This document shows, piece after piece, positions 37,076-45,439 of a stretch of DNA of 50,752 nucleotides. Source of the DNA: an uncultured SAR86 cluster bacterium (lineage in GTDB: Bacteria > Pseudomonadota > Gammaproteobacteria > Magnimaribacterales > Magnimaribacteraceae); contig CACOVO010000010.1 of assembly GCA_902630715.1 (NCBI GenBank), positions 1-50,752 of the forward strand. The letters run 5' to 3'. The position numbers and the translations under genes were made by a program. A model generated the notes under the pieces. The model was given only the letters and a program-made list of their open reading frames with translations. It did no database searches and was not told where the DNA came from. Within the stretch, counting starts at the first letter, position 1; every line of letters begins with the position of its first letter.

Positions 37076-37858
37076 ATGGATAACAGTCTTATATATGAAA
37101 CAGATGATGCGGTTGCGATACTTACAATAAATGATTTCCCATATAACCGAATGTCTCTTAACTTCATGGATGAACTTGAAGATCGGGTTTACAAAATTGC
37201 TGAAGATGACTCCATAAGATCAGTAGTTTTAACTGCTGCCGGATTAGACAACTTTTCTGTTGGCATGAATTTAAAGCAATTCGCAGAAGGAGTTGAAAGG
37301 AAAGGTAGTTCAGATGCATTGTTTGATCAACGTTTGAGAGTTATAAAAACAATTGAAGATATGCAGAAGCCTTGGATAGTGACTTTATTTGGTTACTGTC
37401 TGGGCGGTGGTTTAGAGTTGCCTTTAGGATGTCATTTTCGTCTTGCAGCAGATGAAGGGGCGCATATTGGATTACCAGAACTTGATTTGGGAGCTGTTCC
37501 TGCATGGGGTGGAAGCGCTCGACTAGCAAAATGCGTAGGAGAGAATCACGCCATGGACATGATCTTAAGATCTAAAAAGATATCTGGAAATGAAGCTTTA
37601 GCAATTGGACTAGTGCATGAGGTATGGCCTTTAAAAGAGCTAAAGGAAGCAGCCTTATCCTTAGCACATGAACTTGCTTCTCAACCGGCTCAGGCAGTAA
37701 AAAGTATGATGAAAGTCCTTGTGAATAGCAGTGATCGAGAATTAGAAGATCTTCTTATGGAAGAACGTAAAGCAGTCAAAGCTAACTCCGAAACAAAAGA
37801 TTCTAAAGAAGGGATGTTGGCCTTCCTAGAAAAGAGAAAACCAATATTTAATAAATGA
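37076..37858 (+). CDS. enoyl-CoA hydratase family protein
   Basis: A 260-residue crotonase. It retains PELDLGAVP (equivalent of Glu144) and has HAMDMIL at the second position, so the acid is Asp in place of Glu164; hydratase activity is plausible. FSVGMNLKQ and LFGYCLGGGLELPLG are the oxyanion segments. The C-terminal EERKAVKANSETKDSKEGMLAF is the usual helical tail. It starts 23 bases after the NTF2-like gene, as part of the run ending at the SIP-type flavoreductase. Confidence 0.9.
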   Translation: MDNSLIYETDDAVAILTINDFPYNRMSLNFMDELEDRVYKIAEDDSIRSVVLTAAGLDNFSVGMNLKQFAEGVERKGSSDALFDQRLRVIKTIEDMQKPWIVTLFGYCLGGGLELPLGCHFRLAADEGAHIGLPELDLGAVPAWGGSARLAKCVGENHAMDMILRSKKISGNEALAIGLVHEVWPLKELKEAALSLAHELASQPAQAVKSMMKVLVNSSDRELEDLLMEERKAVKANSETKDSKEGMLAFLEKRKPIFNK

Positions 37859-37885
37859 TAATATCTTTTTACTGAGTTTAATAAG

Positions 37886-38674
37886 ATGGCAGTAACAATT
37901 AGAAAACTAAACGTCGTAAAAGCTTCTGAACTAGGAAAAAGTATGAAGAGAATCACTCTTCAGGGAGATGACCTAGCCGATTTTCCTGAAAATCAAGAAA
38001 GTGGGTATGTAAAAATACGTTTTCCAAAAAATTTGGATAACGAGCCTACAAACTCAAATAAAGATTATGATCTTCGTTCATATACGATCAGAGCATTTGA
38101 TTTAGAAAAAAGAGAATTGGTTTTAGATTTTCTATTACATGGAGATAGTGGTCCGGCAAGTAAATGGGCTTCTTCGGTGCAAATAGGGGATAGCATTGAG
38201 ATAGCAGGTCCAGGTCCGGCTATCTTGGCAGCGCCCGCTGATTGGTATTTATTCGTTGGTGACATGACTGCTTTGCCAGCGATTGCAGTTAATCTTGAAA
38301 AATTACCTCCTGAATCTAGGGGATTAGCTTTACTGGAGATTAATTCCTCGGAAGATATACAAGACTTAATTAAACCAGATGCTTTTGAGGTAAAGTGGAT
38401 AATAAATTCGAATCCTTTAAATGGTTGCGAAGACCTGATTCAAGCTTTTAGTTGCGTTGATATAAAAGGTGAAAATCCTTATGTTTGGGTTGCTGGCGAA
38501 TTTGAATTGTTGCGTTTTGCAAGAAAACTTCTCAAGCATGACAAGTCTCTACCTAAAGAATCCCTATACTTGAGTTGTTATTGGAAGATAGGAGCAAATG
38601 ATCCGGAAATGAAAAAAGCTAAGGCAGCATTAATTTTATTCGATTCAATTAAAAACCTCTTCAGTTTCAATTAA
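37886..38674 (+). CDS. siderophore-interacting protein family flavoreductase
   Basis: A 262-residue SIP/ViuB/YqjH-type flavoprotein. LRSYTIRAF is the FAD-binding RxYT motif, DFLLHGDSGPASKWA and GDSIEIAGP bind the flavin phosphate region, GDMTALPAI begins the pyridine-nucleotide half, and YWKIGAND near the C-terminus is characteristic. Family members reduce ferric siderophores with NAD(P)H in the cytoplasm. The ATG at 37886 lacks a good Shine-Dalgarno. The gene is the last of the plus-strand run and overlaps the convergent NTF2-like gene by 8 bases. No siderophore receptor is adjacent. Confidence 0.87.
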   Translation: MAVTIRKLNVVKASELGKSMKRITLQGDDLADFPENQESGYVKIRFPKNLDNEPTNSNKDYDLRSYTIRAFDLEKRELVLDFLLHGDSGPASKWASSVQIGDSIEIAGPGPAILAAPADWYLFVGDMTALPAIAVNLEKLPPESRGLALLEINSSEDIQDLIKPDAFEVKWIINSNPLNGCEDLIQAFSCVDIKGENPYVWVAGEFELLRFARKLLKHDKSLPKESLYLSCYWKIGANDPEMKKAKAALILFDSIKNLFSFN

Positions 38675-39113
38675 CTGGGGAAGAATGGTGCACTTTAATT
38701 TTCATTGCCTCTCCGACTTTAGTGAATAAGAATGTAAAAGCAACAAGAGTTGTTTCTTCCTTTTTATAAGGTTTAAACTTAAGCGTACCCATTGCCCCAA
38801 TTAGATCTTCTTCAATCAAAGTATTTAATTCCTCAAGCTGAATGCTTTCCCATGGTTTAAGCGCAAAGCCATTATCCTCAGAGATATCTCCTCCGACAAA
38901 ATATGACAAAGCATCTTTTATGTTATTTCTAAAAACTATTTCCTTTGTGAAAGTGGGTTTGAATAAAACATCTGTCTCATTAAAAGCGTAATGTTTTTTT
39001 AGGAACTCAGTCGCATTAATTATATACTCACCACCCTCTAAATAGATTCTACCAATTTCGATAACTCCATTTTTCCAAGAGTTTAGAAATTCTTCTATTT
39101 TTTTTATATCCAT
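38667..39113 (-). CDS. conserved NTF2-like small protein
   Basis: A 148-residue soluble protein. FNETDVLFKPTFTKE, ALSYFVGGDISEDNGFALKPW and VHHSS match a family I recall from marine bacteria, sometimes mislabelled phosphoribosyl-AMP cyclohydrolase, with an NTF2/SnoaL-like fold. The central GGDISEDNGFAL loop and terminal HHSS are conserved. No catalytic motif is known. It stands alone on the minus strand and ends convergently with the SIP-type gene. Function unknown. Confidence 0.75.
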   Translation of the reverse strand: MDIKKIEEFLNSWKNGVIEIGRIYLEGGEYIINATEFLKKHYAFNETDVLFKPTFTKEIVFRNNIKDALSYFVGGDISEDNGFALKPWESIQLEELNTLIEEDLIGAMGTLKFKPYKKEETTLVAFTFLFTKVGEAMKIKVHHSSPVN

Positions 39114-39206
39114 TCTTAGTTCTGTTTTCTAATTTAAGTTTCTAATTTATATTACACTTAGAGAAGAGAATATTATGATTATAAAACAGAATAATCGGGA
39201 GTTTTT

Positions 39207-40052
39207 ATGAGTGATCCAAAATATGTTCCACCAAAAGTTTGGACTTGGGACACTGAAAGTGGGGGAAGATTTGCAAATATAAATAGACCAATAGCTGGCG
39301 CTACACATCAAAAGGAATTACCTGTAGGTAAACACCCTTTGCAACTCTATTCGTTGGGAACCCCAAATGGGATAAAGGTAACTATACTACTGGAAGAACT
39401 TTTGGAGTTGGGATACGAAGGTGCAGAATATGATGCATTTATAATAAACATTGGCGAGGGCGCACAATTTAGTAGTGGTTTTGTTGAAATAAATCCTAAC
39501 TCAAAAATACCTGCGTTACTTGATATGAGTACGGACCCCTCAACTAGAGTTTTTGAATCAGGCGCCATATTGGTTTATCTGGCTGAAAAATTTGGAGAAT
39601 TTCTTCCTACTGAACCCTCTGAAAGAGCGGAGTGTATGTCGTGGATATTTTGGCAAATGGGAAGTGCTCCATATTTAGGAGGCGGTTTTGGTCACTTTTA
39701 TGCATATGCACCAGAAAAGTATGAATATCCAATTAATAGATACGCAATGGAGGTCAAACGTCAATTAGATTTATTAGATAAAAATCTGAGTAATAGAGAA
39801 TATATCTGTGGAGATAAGTACAACATCTCTGATATAGCAATTCATTCATGGTATGGAACCTTGGTCTTAAATAACGCTTATGACGCCTCGGAGTTTCTAG
39901 AAGTAGATTCGTATAAGAATTTGGGACGATGGGCTAAACAAATAACTGAACGCTCTGCGTACAAAAGAGGTTCTTTGGTTAACAGAAAGCCTAATAGCCC
40001 AGACGGCAAAGAAGTGTTAGAAAGACATGACGCAAGTGATATAAAGGTTTAG
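39207..40052 (+). CDS. yghU: YghU-type glutathione S-transferase / disulfide reductase
   Basis: A 281-residue GST of the nu class. The N-terminal KYVPPKVWTWDTESGG, THQKELPVGKHPLQLYSLG, TPNGIKVTILLEELL, FSSGFVEINPNSKIPAL and GGGFGHFYAYAPEKYEYPIN closely follow E. coli YghU along the whole length, including the extended C-terminus ending HDASD. YghU binds two glutathiones and has disulfide-bond reductase activity. The ATG has GGGAG upstream (39198). It is transcribed convergently toward the nucleobase permease, whose stop is 3 bases away. Confidence 0.95.
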   Translation: MSDPKYVPPKVWTWDTESGGRFANINRPIAGATHQKELPVGKHPLQLYSLGTPNGIKVTILLEELLELGYEGAEYDAFIINIGEGAQFSSGFVEINPNSKIPALLDMSTDPSTRVFESGAILVYLAEKFGEFLPTEPSERAECMSWIFWQMGSAPYLGGGFGHFYAYAPEKYEYPINRYAMEVKRQLDLLDKNLSNREYICGDKYNISDIAIHSWYGTLVLNNAYDASEFLEVDSYKNLGRWAKQITERSAYKRGSLVNRKPNSPDGKEVLERHDASDIKV

Positions 40053-40054
40053 CT

Positions 40055-41353
40055 CTAAAGAAATACAAATTTAGCTACAAATATTACCGTTAGGAACCAA
40101 GCGCCTAAGGAGATTTTAGATATTTCACCCACAAATACTTTTAAAGATACGTAAGCTAAAAATCCAAGGGCTATACCGTTTGCTATAGAAAAAGTAAGAG
40201 GAATCATAACCACTATAACTAATGCAGGTAAAAGTTCAGATTGGTCATTCCAATTCAAGCTTTCCATTCCGCTTAACATCAATATAGAAACGTAGATTAG
40301 AGCTCCTGAGGTAGCATAGGCAGGGACAGCTGCAGCTAGCGGTGAGAGAAATGTAGCTAAAAGAAATAAAATTCCTACAATTACAGCGGTAAGTCCCGTT
40401 CTTCCTCCTGCTTCGATTCCTGACGAGCTTTCCACATAACTTGTTACAGGAGCGCAACCGAGGAAAGAGCCAAAAATACTTGAACTACTATCCACCTTCA
40501 ATGCTTTATCTAAATCTTTAATATCTCCTGAGTCTTGGACAAGATTTGCCCGAGTTGCTACTCCGAAAAGAGTACCAGCGGTATCGAATAAATTTACAAA
40601 AAGAAAAGACATAATCACACTTATCATTGCGATATCCAATGCACCTAGAATGTCCAATTGCATAAGTACAGGAATAACATCAGGAGGAAGAGCAAAGATT
40701 CCTTCAATCTCTACTAATTCTAGCAATACACCAATCAAAGTTACTCCTAATATTCCTATCATAATGGCTCCTGGTATTTTTCTAATTGAGAGTATTGAAA
40801 TGAGCAAAAAACCTAGGCCTGCTAATAATGTGCTTAGATTTGTGAAGTCTCCTAAGCTTAAAAAAGTTGCACCATTAGCAACAATAATTCCTCCGTTTTT
40901 GAGACCAATGAAACCAATGAATAACCCAACGCCAGCACCCATAGCAATTCTTAAATTGAGTGGAATGCTATCCAGCATCCATCTCCTGAGTGAAGTAATG
41001 CTCATAATAAAGAACAGCGTGCCTGCTATAAAAACTGCGCCTAGTGCCACTTCCCAGGTATATCCCATTTCTCCCACAACTGTATAAGTGAAAAAAGCAT
41101 TAAGTCCCATACCAGGAGCAAGACCAACTGGCCAATTTGCGTAGAGCCCCATGAACAAACAAGCAAAAGAAGCTGCTAAACATGTTCCTACAAATATTGC
41201 ACCATAATCCATTCCTGACTGCGCCATCATTTGTGGATTGACGAATATGATGTAAGCCATCGTTACGAATGTAGTTATTCCAGCAAGAATCTCCTTTTGA
41301 AGAGTAGTTTGATTTTCTTCAAAAGAAAAAAATTGCTCCAAAGCTGATTTCAT
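40055..41353 (-). CDS. NCS2-family purine permease (AzgA-type)
   Basis: A 432-residue inner-membrane nucleobase transporter of the AzgA branch (guanine/hypoxanthine/adenine proton symporters). TTLQKEILAGITTFVTMAYIIFVNPQMM near the N-terminus, LAPGMGLNAFFTYTVV and the TGLTAVIVGILFLLATFLSPL segment are typical, with about 13 membrane spans. I chose the ATG at 41353 (AGGAG upstream); a GTG at 41380 would add nine residues but sits before that site. It is divergent from the TonB receptor, and a purine-type phosphoribosyltransferase lies beyond the receptor, consistent with nucleobase uptake. The substrate among purines is not decided. Confidence 0.9.
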   Translation of the reverse strand: MKSALEQFFSFEENQTTLQKEILAGITTFVTMAYIIFVNPQMMAQSGMDYGAIFVGTCLAASFACLFMGLYANWPVGLAPGMGLNAFFTYTVVGEMGYTWEVALGAVFIAGTLFFIMSITSLRRWMLDSIPLNLRIAMGAGVGLFIGFIGLKNGGIIVANGATFLSLGDFTNLSTLLAGLGFLLISILSIRKIPGAIMIGILGVTLIGVLLELVEIEGIFALPPDVIPVLMQLDILGALDIAMISVIMSFLFVNLFDTAGTLFGVATRANLVQDSGDIKDLDKALKVDSSSSIFGSFLGCAPVTSYVESSSGIEAGGRTGLTAVIVGILFLLATFLSPLAAAVPAYATSGALIYVSILMLSGMESLNWNDQSELLPALVIVVMIPLTFSIANGIALGFLAYVSLKVFVGEISKISLGAWFLTVIFVAKFVFL

Positions 41354-41496
41354 AATCTCTTTGAACTCCTTTATATACACTTTAAAGATTTATAGATTAG
41401 TTACTACAGAATTTTTAAAAAAAAGTGAAATTAAGAAAAAAAAAGGTACTTTGAGTATAAAAATACACAAAATTTTACCTTTCTTTGCCTGAAGCC

Positions 41497-41524
41497 TTGC
41501 AAGACGAATATTCGACGTTAGAAT
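41497..41524 (+). promoter_or_regulatory. promoter and operator-like palindrome of the TonB receptor gene
   Basis: TTGCAA (41497-41502), a 16-base spacer and TAGAAT (41519-41524) give a sigma-70-like promoter. Between them lies the perfect palindrome CGAATATTCG (41505-41514), a classical repressor position. TTGCAAGAC at 41497-41505 recurs at 41535-41543. Confidence 0.5.
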
Positions 41525-41554
41525 ATTATTTTGGTTGCAAGACAAGGATTTTTA

Positions 41555-43894
41555 ATGAAATTATCAAATTCCCTTTTTAGGTCTTTCCTCTCAACCTCCC
41601 TTGCGCTCTCAATAACCTTGATTAGTTCGAATGTCATCTCGAATGAGTTGGTCATCGATGAGGTTACTGTTACTGCGGAGAAAAGAGTAGAAAGTTTACA
41701 AGACGTTTCTAAAGCCGTCACAGCTCTTAGCAGTGATGAAATAGAGAGAAAAAACATTGTTGATTTTGTTGGCCTCAGCGCGATAGCGCCAGGGGTTACA
41801 GTTGCAAAAAACGAAGGATATAAAACAATTATATCTATTCGTGGGGTCGGGGACGAAACGAATCAAAATGCTATTGCTGCTCCATCAGTTGCACTTCATA
41901 TGGATGGTATATTCATAGCCTCGAAGTTCTCTTTAAGAACTGATTTTATTGATCTCGATAGAATTGAGGTGCTTAGAGGTCCGCAAGGGACACTTTTTGG
42001 ACAAAACTCCACCGGAGGTACGGTCAATGTAATAAATACCCTACCTTCATTTGATGAAATGACTGGTAAAGTCGACTTAACTCTCGGTGATTACGATTTA
42101 ACTAAAGCTAGAGGAGGAATAAATATTCCTATAACTGAATCTGTCGCTACAAGATTTTCTTGGGTTACAACAGATCAAGACGGTTTTTCCGAAAACTTAG
42201 TAAACGGACAAGACTTAGATGATACGAATCATACTACTCTTCGAACAGATTGGCTTTTTGATATAGGTGATTCTTCAAGTTTGAGGGTATTTGCACAGTA
42301 TTTTGATGCTGAAAATAATGGTGCAGCCATGAAGGGTCTTGATGATCCTACCCCAGACCCTAGACAGCTTAGGCAAGACTCAGCTTCAGTATATGAACTT
42401 ACTTCAGAAATTTTTGCGGGAATTTTTAATACCGATTTAGGTTTTGCAAATCTAAAAATTCTTGCAAGTATGCAAGAGGATGATATTTACGTCATGAGAG
42501 ACAATGACAGACATAATTTTGGTGATGTGCATGCAGATGGACCTATGGCGGGCTTTCCTTATAACAGAGCTGAGTACAGACCCGAGACCTCGTTAGTAGA
42601 AACTTCTACCTTAGAAATAAATCTTATTTCTAATGAACCCCTTTTTGGAAATACCGACTGGATCCTTGGTGCCTTTTACTTTGATCATGAGATTGAAAAC
42701 AACATTTATGAAGTCAAAGATGTTAATAATAACAAACAAGCTGCGTTAATGGATGGCCAGTTTACGCCTTATGTTCATGCATCTGTTTGCGCATCTAATC
42801 CTTTCGCTGGTCCATGTTTTGCGGCTTACGACGCAGAACTTGGATTTGTATCTGAAGCTTATCCAACAAGAGAGTCTCAATCTCTTTATGGTCAAGCTAC
42901 AGTTAATATCAATGATATGAACAGAATAGTTTTCGGATTGAGGTATACAGAAGACGAGTTTTCAAGTGATGTAACTAACTTTTTTGGACTTCAAAAGTAT
43001 CTTATTCAAGACGAGTTGGACGAAACTACTGGTAGATTGGCTTACGAGCATGATTTAAATGACTCCACAATGGTATACATATCTTACACAAAAGGTTTCA
43101 AGCCCGGAGGTAGTAATTTAACTTTTGGATATCCAGAGGATGATGAAGGTTTTGGGGCGGCTCCGGCACCTCAATTGATTTTTCCTTTCTTTGAAAGTGA
43201 AATGATTGATGCTTACGAAGTTGGCCTTAAAACAGATTTCCTTGAAGGAAGAATGAGAGCAAATGTTTCTGCATTTACTTATGACTACGAGAATCTCCAA
43301 TTTCAATCAACTGATCCTGATATATACAGAGGAGGAGTAGCGAACATTCCTGAATCTGAAATGAAAGGTATAGAGCTTGAACTGATAGGTCTTATCTCAG
43401 AGTCTCTATCTTTTGATTTAAGACTTGCATACTTGGATACAGAAATTACTTCTTCTTATGAGGCTCTTGATAATCTAAATGCAGAATTGTATTTTTTCGG
43501 TGAGGAACCAATCCGCTATTCGCTTAGAGAAAACTTAAGAGGTAATAAACTGGCTAAAAGTCCCGAGTTAACAGGGAACCTCGGCATTGAGTACAATACA
43601 GATACTACGTATGGTCTTTTCACTGCAACTGCAGAATTGATATACAGGGGAGACTTCCAACAGAGAGTTTTTAATAATCCTTTTGTCGATCAAGTTGATT
43701 CTTACTCAATAGTTAATTTCACAGCTAGCCTAGACTTAGTCGGAGACGAGTGGGGAATAGATTTAATGCTTCTTAATGCTGGAGATAAAGACGGAATGAA
43801 TTCGAGTATGACAGATGTATTTGGAGTAGCTGGTACGGGTATTGAATACATTCCTCCTAGACAGTTAATGGGCAGAGTAAGTTACAAGTTTTAA
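41555..43894 (+). CDS. TonB-dependent outer-membrane receptor
   Basis: A 779-residue receptor. A signal peptide (SFLSTSLALSITLISSNVIS) precedes a TonB-box-like VIDEVTVTAEKR and the plug domain with RGPQGTLFGQNSTGGTVNVIN. The barrel fills the rest and ends in GRVSYKF with the terminal aromatic. The ATG at 41555 has AAGGA upstream. The substrate is unknown; it is divergent from a purine permease and followed by a phosphoribosyltransferase, so nucleobases or nucleosides are a hypothesis. Siderophores, vitamin B12 or other ligands are equally possible from sequence alone. Confidence 0.92.
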   Translation: MKLSNSLFRSFLSTSLALSITLISSNVISNELVIDEVTVTAEKRVESLQDVSKAVTALSSDEIERKNIVDFVGLSAIAPGVTVAKNEGYKTIISIRGVGDETNQNAIAAPSVALHMDGIFIASKFSLRTDFIDLDRIEVLRGPQGTLFGQNSTGGTVNVINTLPSFDEMTGKVDLTLGDYDLTKARGGINIPITESVATRFSWVTTDQDGFSENLVNGQDLDDTNHTTLRTDWLFDIGDSSSLRVFAQYFDAENNGAAMKGLDDPTPDPRQLRQDSASVYELTSEIFAGIFNTDLGFANLKILASMQEDDIYVMRDNDRHNFGDVHADGPMAGFPYNRAEYRPETSLVETSTLEINLISNEPLFGNTDWILGAFYFDHEIENNIYEVKDVNNNKQAALMDGQFTPYVHASVCASNPFAGPCFAAYDAELGFVSEAYPTRESQSLYGQATVNINDMNRIVFGLRYTEDEFSSDVTNFFGLQKYLIQDELDETTGRLAYEHDLNDSTMVYISYTKGFKPGGSNLTFGYPEDDEGFGAAPAPQLIFPFFESEMIDAYEVGLKTDFLEGRMRANVSAFTYDYENLQFQSTDPDIYRGGVANIPESEMKGIELELIGLISESLSFDLRLAYLDTEITSSYEALDNLNAELYFFGEEPIRYSLRENLRGNKLAKSPELTGNLGIEYNTDTTYGLFTATAELIYRGDFQQRVFNNPFVDQVDSYSIVNFTASLDLVGDEWGIDLMLLNAGDKDGMNSSMTDVFGVAGTGIEYIPPRQLMGRVSYKF

Positions 43895-43903
43895 TGTTCT
43901 TAA

Positions 43904-43931
43904 GCCTCCTAATCTATGTGTATTGGGAGGC
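43904..43931 (+). terminator. hairpin after the TonB receptor gene
   Basis: GCCTCCTAAT (43904-43913) pairs with ATTGGGAGGC (43922-43931), giving ten pairs including one G-T wobble and an 8-base loop, 10 bases after the stop. The T-run downstream is weak. A good candidate terminator separating receptor and phosphoribosyltransferase transcripts. Confidence 0.6.
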
Positions 43932-43988
43932 ACTCTTAAAGTCAAATAATTTTAAGCTCAACGATTTCTTCCTGTAAGATTACTCTTT

Positions 43989-44558
43989 ATGGAAAAACAC
44001 TACATTGGAGCAGCGGAATTACTTGAAGATTCCTATAAGCTTGCATGGAAAGTATATGAGAGCGGCTACAGACCAAATTATCTTGTTGGAGTTTGGCGAG
44101 GAGGTGCACCGGTTGGAATAGCTGTACAGGAGCTCTTTGATGTGCTGGGAGTCGAGTCAGATCATATTGCCATTCGAACTTCTTACTACTCTAGCCTTGG
44201 AAAGACCAATGAAAGTGTTCAAGTTTATGGTTTAAGTTATTTGATAAAGAAACTTGAATCAGAAGACTCATTGCTGATAGTTGATGATGTCTTTGACACT
44301 GGAAAATCGATAGACCAAATTATCATAGATTTGTCTACTGCATGTAAAAAAAATACACCTGAAATTCGTATTGCAACCCCTTATTTCAAGCCCTCAAAAA
44401 ATAAAACACATAGAAAGCCTGACTATTTTCTGCACCAAACTGACAAATGGCTTGTATTTCCGCATGAACTTGAGGGTCTTTCTGCCAATGAATTAATTGA
44501 AAATAAGCCTGAATTAAAAGATCTTATTGATCATATAATTCCAAAAATTAAATCCTAA
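43989..44558 (+). CDS. type I phosphoribosyltransferase, hypoxanthine/guanine-type
   Basis: A 189-residue PRTase. The PRPP loop is LLIVDDVFDTGKSID (about 96-110) and VGVWRGGAPVG (about 34-44) is the pyrophosphate-binding region. Such proteins convert a purine base plus PRPP to a nucleotide, and neighbouring an NCS2 permease makes a salvage role likely; the family also includes other 6-oxopurine and uncharacterised PRTases. There is no Shine-Dalgarno, but TGTAAGAT ends 8 bases before the ATG, so the transcript may start nearly at the codon. Confidence 0.85.
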   Translation: MEKHYIGAAELLEDSYKLAWKVYESGYRPNYLVGVWRGGAPVGIAVQELFDVLGVESDHIAIRTSYYSSLGKTNESVQVYGLSYLIKKLESEDSLLIVDDVFDTGKSIDQIIIDLSTACKKNTPEIRIATPYFKPSKNKTHRKPDYFLHQTDKWLVFPHELEGLSANELIENKPELKDLIDHIIPKIKS

Positions 44559-44676
44559 TTTCCTCTAAATGATAATATTTGAGAAATGTAAGAAAGATAT
44601 ACTTAAAAGATTTTCTTTTTTGATATTAATCTCACTTAATTCATTTTTTTTTTGATCTCCTTGGAAACAAAAGACA

Positions 44677-45429
44677 ATGAGCAATAAAATAATTTATGGA
44701 GTACCTTTCTCTCAGCCTGTGAGAGCTGTTCTATGGTTGTGTATGATTAAGAAATTTCCATTTGAGTTAAAACTAACAAATCCTGGATCTTCTTCAGAAG
44801 GAGGAAGTAGACATCCTAAATACCTAGAAAAATTCCCTACCGGAACCATACCAAGCTTTGAGGATCCAGAAACTGGATTTGTTCTTTCTGAATCTCATGC
44901 GATTATGTGTTATCTATGCAACAAATATAATTGGAATGACCTCTATCCTGATAATTTAGAAGAAAGAGCAAAGGTAGATTCTTATCTTCATTTACACCAC
45001 AGAAATGTCAGAGAGGCCTCAATTGGCTTAGTTGCGCCGAAGGTGAGAAAAGACCTGTATTTTTCTGAGGATTTTATCAATACATCGAGAGGTAATGTTG
45101 AAAAGGCATTTAAGGCAATGGAAGAAGGATGGTTATCTGAATCACGATTCTTAGTTGGAGACAATTTAACCATTGCTGATATTTCTGCTTACGTAGAAAT
45201 AGGGCAACTACAAAAATCATTTACGAATGTCTATGACTTCGGATCTTTACCAAATATACAAAGATGGCTTGGCGAAATGAGAAATATAGATTCGCATGAT
45301 GATATTCACATAGCTCTCTATGAACTAGGTGATATTAGTAAAGAGGCTCCTTCAATGGAAACTATTAAGAATGCCAATAAGAAAGCTTTTGCAGCCATAC
45401 AGGATAAATTATCTAATATGAAAAATTAA
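44677..45429 (+). CDS. glutathione S-transferase
   Basis: A 250-residue GST, theta-like. IIYGVPFSQPVRAVLWLC starts the thioredoxin domain, FPTGTIPSFEDPETGFVLSESHAI carries the cis-proline and the E-S pair contacting GSH, and ESRFLVGDNLTIADISAYVEI is the C-terminal N-capping box. Ser/Cys in the first segment (PFSQP) would be the GSH-activating residue. It is the first gene of a same-strand run ending in a PhoD-like gene, with an SDR 10 bases downstream. Its electrophilic substrate may be an intermediate of that pathway (inference). Confidence 0.9.
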   Translation: MSNKIIYGVPFSQPVRAVLWLCMIKKFPFELKLTNPGSSSEGGSRHPKYLEKFPTGTIPSFEDPETGFVLSESHAIMCYLCNKYNWNDLYPDNLEERAKVDSYLHLHHRNVREASIGLVAPKVRKDLYFSEDFINTSRGNVEKAFKAMEEGWLSESRFLVGDNLTIADISAYVEIGQLQKSFTNVYDFGSLPNIQRWLGEMRNIDSHDDIHIALYELGDISKEAPSMETIKNANKKAFAAIQDKLSNMKN

Positions 45430-45439
45430 AGGAGCTTAA

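Noticed and set aside
40650-41087. 145-residue frame on the plus strand opposite the permease
   Set aside because: It is the antisense shadow of a well-supported NCS2 permease; the sequence is proline- and lysine-rich with no family features.
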